The notes under the pieces: model-generated
Database searches by the model: none
What the model was told of the DNA's origin: nothing
The model's input: only the letters and a program-made list of their open reading frames with translations
Position numbers and translations under genes: made by a program
Source: a cyanobacterium endosymbiont of Epithemia clementina EcSB
GTDB lineage: Bacteria; Cyanobacteriota; Cyanobacteriia; Cyanobacteriales; Microcystaceae
Assembly (NCBI RefSeq): GCF_029919255.1
Contig: NZ_CP123991.1
Coordinates: 427,110 to 491,109 of the forward strand
DNA: 64,000 bases
Direction of reading: 5' to 3'
Shown: positions 61,035 to 64,000 of the stretch, in pieces
Numbering within the stretch: the stretch's first letter is position 1
How the letters are laid out: the number at the start of each line of letters is the position of its first letter

Positions 61035-61342
61035 CGGCTAAAGATCAGAATATTTTGAGATCAAGAATATTGTTTAAAAATATTTTTTGGTCTTTCGTAG
61101 CCCAGCTGCGATAAAACCATAATTAACAAAAGCTTAAAGTTTTATTTGACAAGGCTTCCAAGACTTAAAAAACTTTTTTTTAACAAAAAGCAGAGTTTTT
61201 ATTGTCACACAATGCAGTCAAAATAAAAGTTTCAGAAGTTATTAGCAACTAATTTATCATACTTAATCTGGAAGAGCCAATTTTTTTATTTATCACAAAG
61301 TTTAGGATAGCAACAATGCCTTAATTTGTTTTGTAAAATAAA
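61035..61342. other. kaiA-kaiB intergenic region (kaiBC promoter region)
   Basis: The 308 bp upstream of kaiBC would carry its promoter by analogy with other kai loci. Most of it (61104-61276) is a diverged copy of sequence at 57167-57296. No consensus promoter element could be fixed with confidence. Confidence 0.5.
61104..61276. repeat. Diverged repeat, copy 2, upstream of kaiBC
   Basis: Partner of 57167-57296: matching AGCTGCGATAAAACCA block and a 52-nt block at 61225-61276, separated by a longer spacer. Not coding in any frame. Confidence 0.55.
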
Positions 61343-62227
61343 TCAAACATAAAGATTTTCCCTGGGAACTGAGCGGCGATACATTTCTCCCAGATGCGCC
61401 AAAATATCAATGATAGTTAAGCGGTAATCTAAAAGAATTTCATCACTGCGGCCTTCTATTTTAAGCTGCTGAGAAAATTCATCGATTAACTCCATATGAA
61501 TTTCTAAAACTTTAGAAATTGCAATATCAGAAAAAAAAGCTTTATTTACAAATTGATCAATAAATTGGTTAATTTCAGTCTCATTACTAAAGTAATTAAG
61601 AATAATTTTTCGATATTCTTCAGTTAAATGCTTTATAAGTTCTTCTTGTTGCGTTTCAGAAAAATTTCGAAAAAAATGTCTGGGGTTTCTCTTATAAAAC
61701 ACCCCTAAATAGCCCAGTCTTTCCTTAAGCTTTTCTGCCAACCGACGTTGTTGCAAGAGCAGAAAACTTAACTGTTTATCAGAAACCAAGACTTCGGGCA
61801 AGGAAACTGGACTTTTCACTAAAGAACAACTTGGCCCCAAACGTAAAAACTGTGCAATGGCTAGCTCAAGAGATTTCTCAATATTATCCAAGGTAGTCAC
61901 TGGCTGTCTTACCTCCGCACTATGATAGAGGCACGTTAGGGCTCCAACTGTTTCTGGCAGAGCCTCTGGATCTAACTCTGGTTCAATAATAACCACCGGA
62001 AGTATGGTTCCTTGCTCGTAAAGTTGATTAAATAAAGGGGAGACTGTAGTATCTCGGAAAATAACTAGACAGTCAATTTGCACGTCATGACTGTTTACTA
62101 AGTTGAGCAGCTCCTGAGAAGAGTCAACTAGTTGAATAGAGTAGGATTTACCGCTCAGAATATTCGTCAAATTCTTGGCAATGCGGTGATCTCTGATATA
62201 GAGAAAAATTGATAATCTAGATTGCAA
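61343..62227 (-). CDS. kaiA: Circadian clock protein KaiA, full length
   Basis: A 294-aa activator of KaiC autophosphorylation. The N-terminal pseudo-receiver domain (about 1-135) begins MQSRLSIFLYIRDHRIAKNL, and the C-terminal KaiC-binding four-helix domain (about 175-285) includes RLGYLGVFYKRNPRHFFRNF and DILAHLGEMYRRSVPRENL. Full length distinguishes it from the short KaiA of Nostocales. The only suitable start is TTG at 62225-62227, with no upstream in-frame ATG close by; this may be a natural weak start or a mutated ATG. 308 bp before kaiB. Confidence 0.95.
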   Translation of the reverse strand: MQSRLSIFLYIRDHRIAKNLTNILSGKSYSIQLVDSSQELLNLVNSHDVQIDCLVIFRDTTVSPLFNQLYEQGTILPVVIIEPELDPEALPETVGALTCLYHSAEVRQPVTTLDNIEKSLELAIAQFLRLGPSCSLVKSPVSLPEVLVSDKQLSFLLLQQRRLAEKLKERLGYLGVFYKRNPRHFFRNFSETQQEELIKHLTEEYRKIILNYFSNETEINQFIDQFVNKAFFSDIAISKVLEIHMELIDEFSQQLKIEGRSDEILLDYRLTIIDILAHLGEMYRRSVPRENLYV

Positions 62228-62654
62228 GGTTTTAATATTAAGAACTAGGTCACTAGAGAATTATTAAAGAACAAACTGAAGAGTATCAGCAACTCCTTCC
62301 CATAAAAGTTAACACAAATACTTTCAGATCAGATAATTCAGGGTCTTGGACTAAACTTTCTCAAGAAAAATCAAGCACTCACTTACAAGTTTACTATTAT
62401 CAATTCTTCGTGATCAAGATAGCGCTACATTTTATAGCAGGTAAGCTTAAATAAGCCTACTACTAAAAAATAGTTAAAGAATAATAGTTGCTAGATACTA
62501 ACTTAGCCTAAAAATTAGTTAAAAAAATTTAAAAATCAAGAACTTTGAGAGTTAACTGGCGATAAACAAATACTCCCAAACGAGGACAAGAACCCAAGTT
62601 TTATATGTAAATGTAAAAAACAAAGCCAAAATAATTGCAGAATAGGTAAGATAT

Positions 62655-62699
62655 TTGAATAATCCAATCATAAATTATCTTTATGATTGGATTATTCAA
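62655..62699. repeat. Perfect inverted repeat, 20-bp arms, 5-nt loop
   Basis: Arms 62655-62674 and 62680-62699; loop TTATC. About 430 bp upstream of kaiA, not at a gene end. Confidence 0.9.
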
Positions 62700-63021
62700 G
62701 TAAAGGAAAGAAAAGATCAAATCTATTGAATAGCCTTTATAAAAGGATGAACGTACTTTCTAATAACCAAGAATCATCTTTCTTCTTTTTTTTAAAAAAA
62801 AGTTCAATAAACTCTTAGAATCATTCGTTATTTTTTAAAATTTAGGATCGAATAAAACTTGAAAAATAAAAATAAATCTTCAGTATTTAGTTTTTTAAAA
62901 TGAATATAATTGTAGAGAATAGTTGATTTTTTTAAAATAAGTACTACGATAGCGATCAAAATATTTTGTGTTTAACTCTAATTTTTTTTAAAAAAAAGAA
63001 ATAAAAAAATACTTGAGCAAA

Positions 63022-63065
63022 AAATATTATATTATTTTATGTAGAGAGAAAATAATATAATATTT
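63022..63065. repeat. Perfect inverted repeat, 17-bp arms, 10-nt loop
   Basis: Arms 63022-63038 and 63049-63065, entirely A/T. Confidence 0.85.
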
Positions 63066-63361
63066 AATTCTTATAAAAACAAGTTTTACTAGTAATTAAG
63101 TAATTGTATAAATATCTTTTAAAAAGTTAAATGTGCTTTTTATCCATGAGTTTGCGAGAAATTTTTTTATTTTTTACTTGTTGAAATTAACTTAAATGTT
63201 AAGAACAATTATAGAAATAATTGTTGAATATAAATCTGCCTAAACATGAAATATTTTTAACTGAGTTTGATAAATTAGTAGCTAACGACTTTCAAGACTC
63301 TCATTTCAACTGTATTGAACAAGTTCAAAAACTGAATTTTTATAGAGCTCAAGTTTGTAAA

Positions 63362-63396
63362 AGCTATGAAGTCTTGCTTTGCAAGACTTCATAGCT
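63362..63396. repeat. Perfect inverted repeat, 16-bp arms, 3-nt loop
   Basis: Arms 63362-63377 and 63381-63396 with loop TTT and a comparatively GC-rich stem. Followed by TGGTTT, not a U-tract. 170 bp before the next start codon. Confidence 0.88.
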
Positions 63397-63566
63397 GGTT
63401 TAGATAAGCCATAAGTTTTTGTACTAAAAAATTTTTGTAAACTTATTCTAAGAATTGTAATCATTTGTAATTTCTAAGTCTTTAAAGACTACTAATCAAG
63501 GCAAGATTTAAAATGAAGGATAGAGATACCTGTCTTGTATTCGGACAGAATCACCCCCGTTAGGCC

Positions 63567-64000
63567 GATGCTGACCCTAAAACAATTCCTGCACCCTGTC
63601 CCGATTTGTCAATCTTCTATCACCATTGAAGAGATTACTACCCTATTTCGCTCAGGGAACTATGAGCAGGTAGTAATGGTAGATTGTGACCAAAAGCCAT
63701 TAGGCATGGTCTCTAGCCATTATTTTCTTTCATTACTCCTACAACAGTCTTTTGAGGCTATGCCTTCATTGTCTAGGTTTTCTGAAAACAGTACTCAAGT
63801 ATCTCAATCGTTGACGCTAAATGACCTGGAGAATTTGTTAACTCCTTTAGTACTTATTCCTTATGACCTAAAAGTCATAGATTTTTCTGCTTATTTACAA
63901 GACAAGAACGTTGACCCAAGGACTTCTCCTACCTATGGACTTGTGAATGATAGTGGAAACTTTCAGGGACTTTTCGATAGCCGAAAAATGCTAAAAGCTT
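63567..64000 (+). CDS. N-terminal part of a CBS-like signalling protein (runs off the window)
   Basis: ATG at 63567 opens a frame that stays open to the last base (144 codons and two bases). It begins MLTLKQFLHPVPICQSSITI and continues EEITTLFRSGNYEQVVMVD, QKPLGMVSSHYFLSLLL and later SPTYGLVNDSGNFQGLFDSR. This layout, with two modules of a value plus PLGMVS / GLVNDSGNFQGL strands, resembles the CBS-like input region at the head of cyanobacterial sensor histidine kinases. The catalytic part lies beyond the window, so the enzyme type is inference. GC and codon use are like the intact genes here. Confidence 0.7.

Larger units (their letters stand above)
62228..63566. other. Divergent spacer upstream of kaiA, three hairpins
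   Basis: 1.34 kb between the kaiA start (minus) and the plus-strand gene at 63567. Three perfect inverted repeats (62655-62699, 63022-63065, 63362-63396) and long A/T runs. No gene relic could be assigned. Confidence 0.55.

Noticed and set aside
1-64000. tRNA or rRNA genes
   Set aside because: I scanned for T-arm GGTTCRA patterns with matching acceptor stems and for rRNA motifs and found none; an automated scan could still reveal a divergent tRNA.

Overview
The window is chromosomal DNA of a unicellular, diazotroph-related cyanobacterium whose genome is eroding. Cyanobacterial ancestry is shown by a complete kaiABC clock cluster, an SLH/OprB outer-membrane porin, a NatF/NatG-type amino-acid transporter, a TerB plus Mo-nitrogenase C-terminal (Mo_nitro_C) protein and five intact HIP1 octamers (GCGATCGC). 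KaiA is full length (about 294 aa), which argues against Nostocales, where KaiA is short, and points to the Crocosphaera/Cyanothece/Rippkaea side. The sequence is AT-rich. Only about 33 intact protein genes are present and they cover roughly 55% of the bases. The rest is gene desert, recognisable pseudogenes and unusually perfect inverted repeats. My inference is a host-restricted nitrogen-fixing endosymbiont, such as a diatom spheroid body or a similar lineage. The window alone cannot prove this; no nif, photosystem or rRNA genes lie here.

Layout. 1-3.3 kb: decayed sequence, then PBP2 (minus). 3.3-7.2 kb: a 4-kb desert with hairpins. 7.2-14 kb: family-2 glycosyltransferase, a membrane-anchored coiled-coil protein, a GAF/PP2C phosphatase and argH. 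14-16.7 kb: desert. 16.7-24.3 kb: a DUF815 ATPase, two glycosyltransferase pseudogenes, a SWIM zinc-finger protein with a VanY-like peptidase, and an AtzE-type amidase pseudogene carrying a 27-bp perfect palindrome. 24.3-29.1 kb: NAD(P)-malic enzyme and the pntA-pntA2-pntB transhydrogenase operon. 29.6-35.6 kb: modA, obg, TerB/Mo_nitro_C, L,D-transpeptidase, and a porin with a 33-bp tandem repeat. 36.3-40.6 kb: gatA and a TldD-family protease gene. 40.6-44.7 kb: a decayed region including a TRAP (DctP-like) pseudogene. 44.7-57.8 kb: ftsY, an Ig-like/beta-propeller protein, a permease pair, two cobalamin genes (cbiET, cbiC), natG-natF, a histidine-kinase pseudogene and a DUF4168 protein. 57.9-62.2 kb: rsmH and kaiC-kaiB-kaiA. 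62.2-64 kb: hairpin-rich spacer and the 5' end of a further gene that runs off the window.

How the genes fit together. What survives is mostly core and supply functions: cell wall (PBP2, VanY-like, L,D-transpeptidase, RsmH), translation and protein targeting (GatA, FtsY, Obg), NADPH supply (malic enzyme, PntAB), molybdate uptake (ModA, consistent with Mo nitrogenase), amino-acid uptake, cobalamin synthesis and the clock. What has decayed is environmental or accessory: a TRAP solute receptor, a sensor kinase, two glycosyltransferases, an amidase and a transposase. This matches life inside a constant environment.

The most striking structural signal is a set of about 19 perfect or near-perfect inverted repeats (arms 12-29 bp, loops 0-16 nt) with unrelated sequences, all outside intact genes. 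One of them has overwritten ancestral codons in a pseudogene, which suggests formation by hairpin-templated strand switching.
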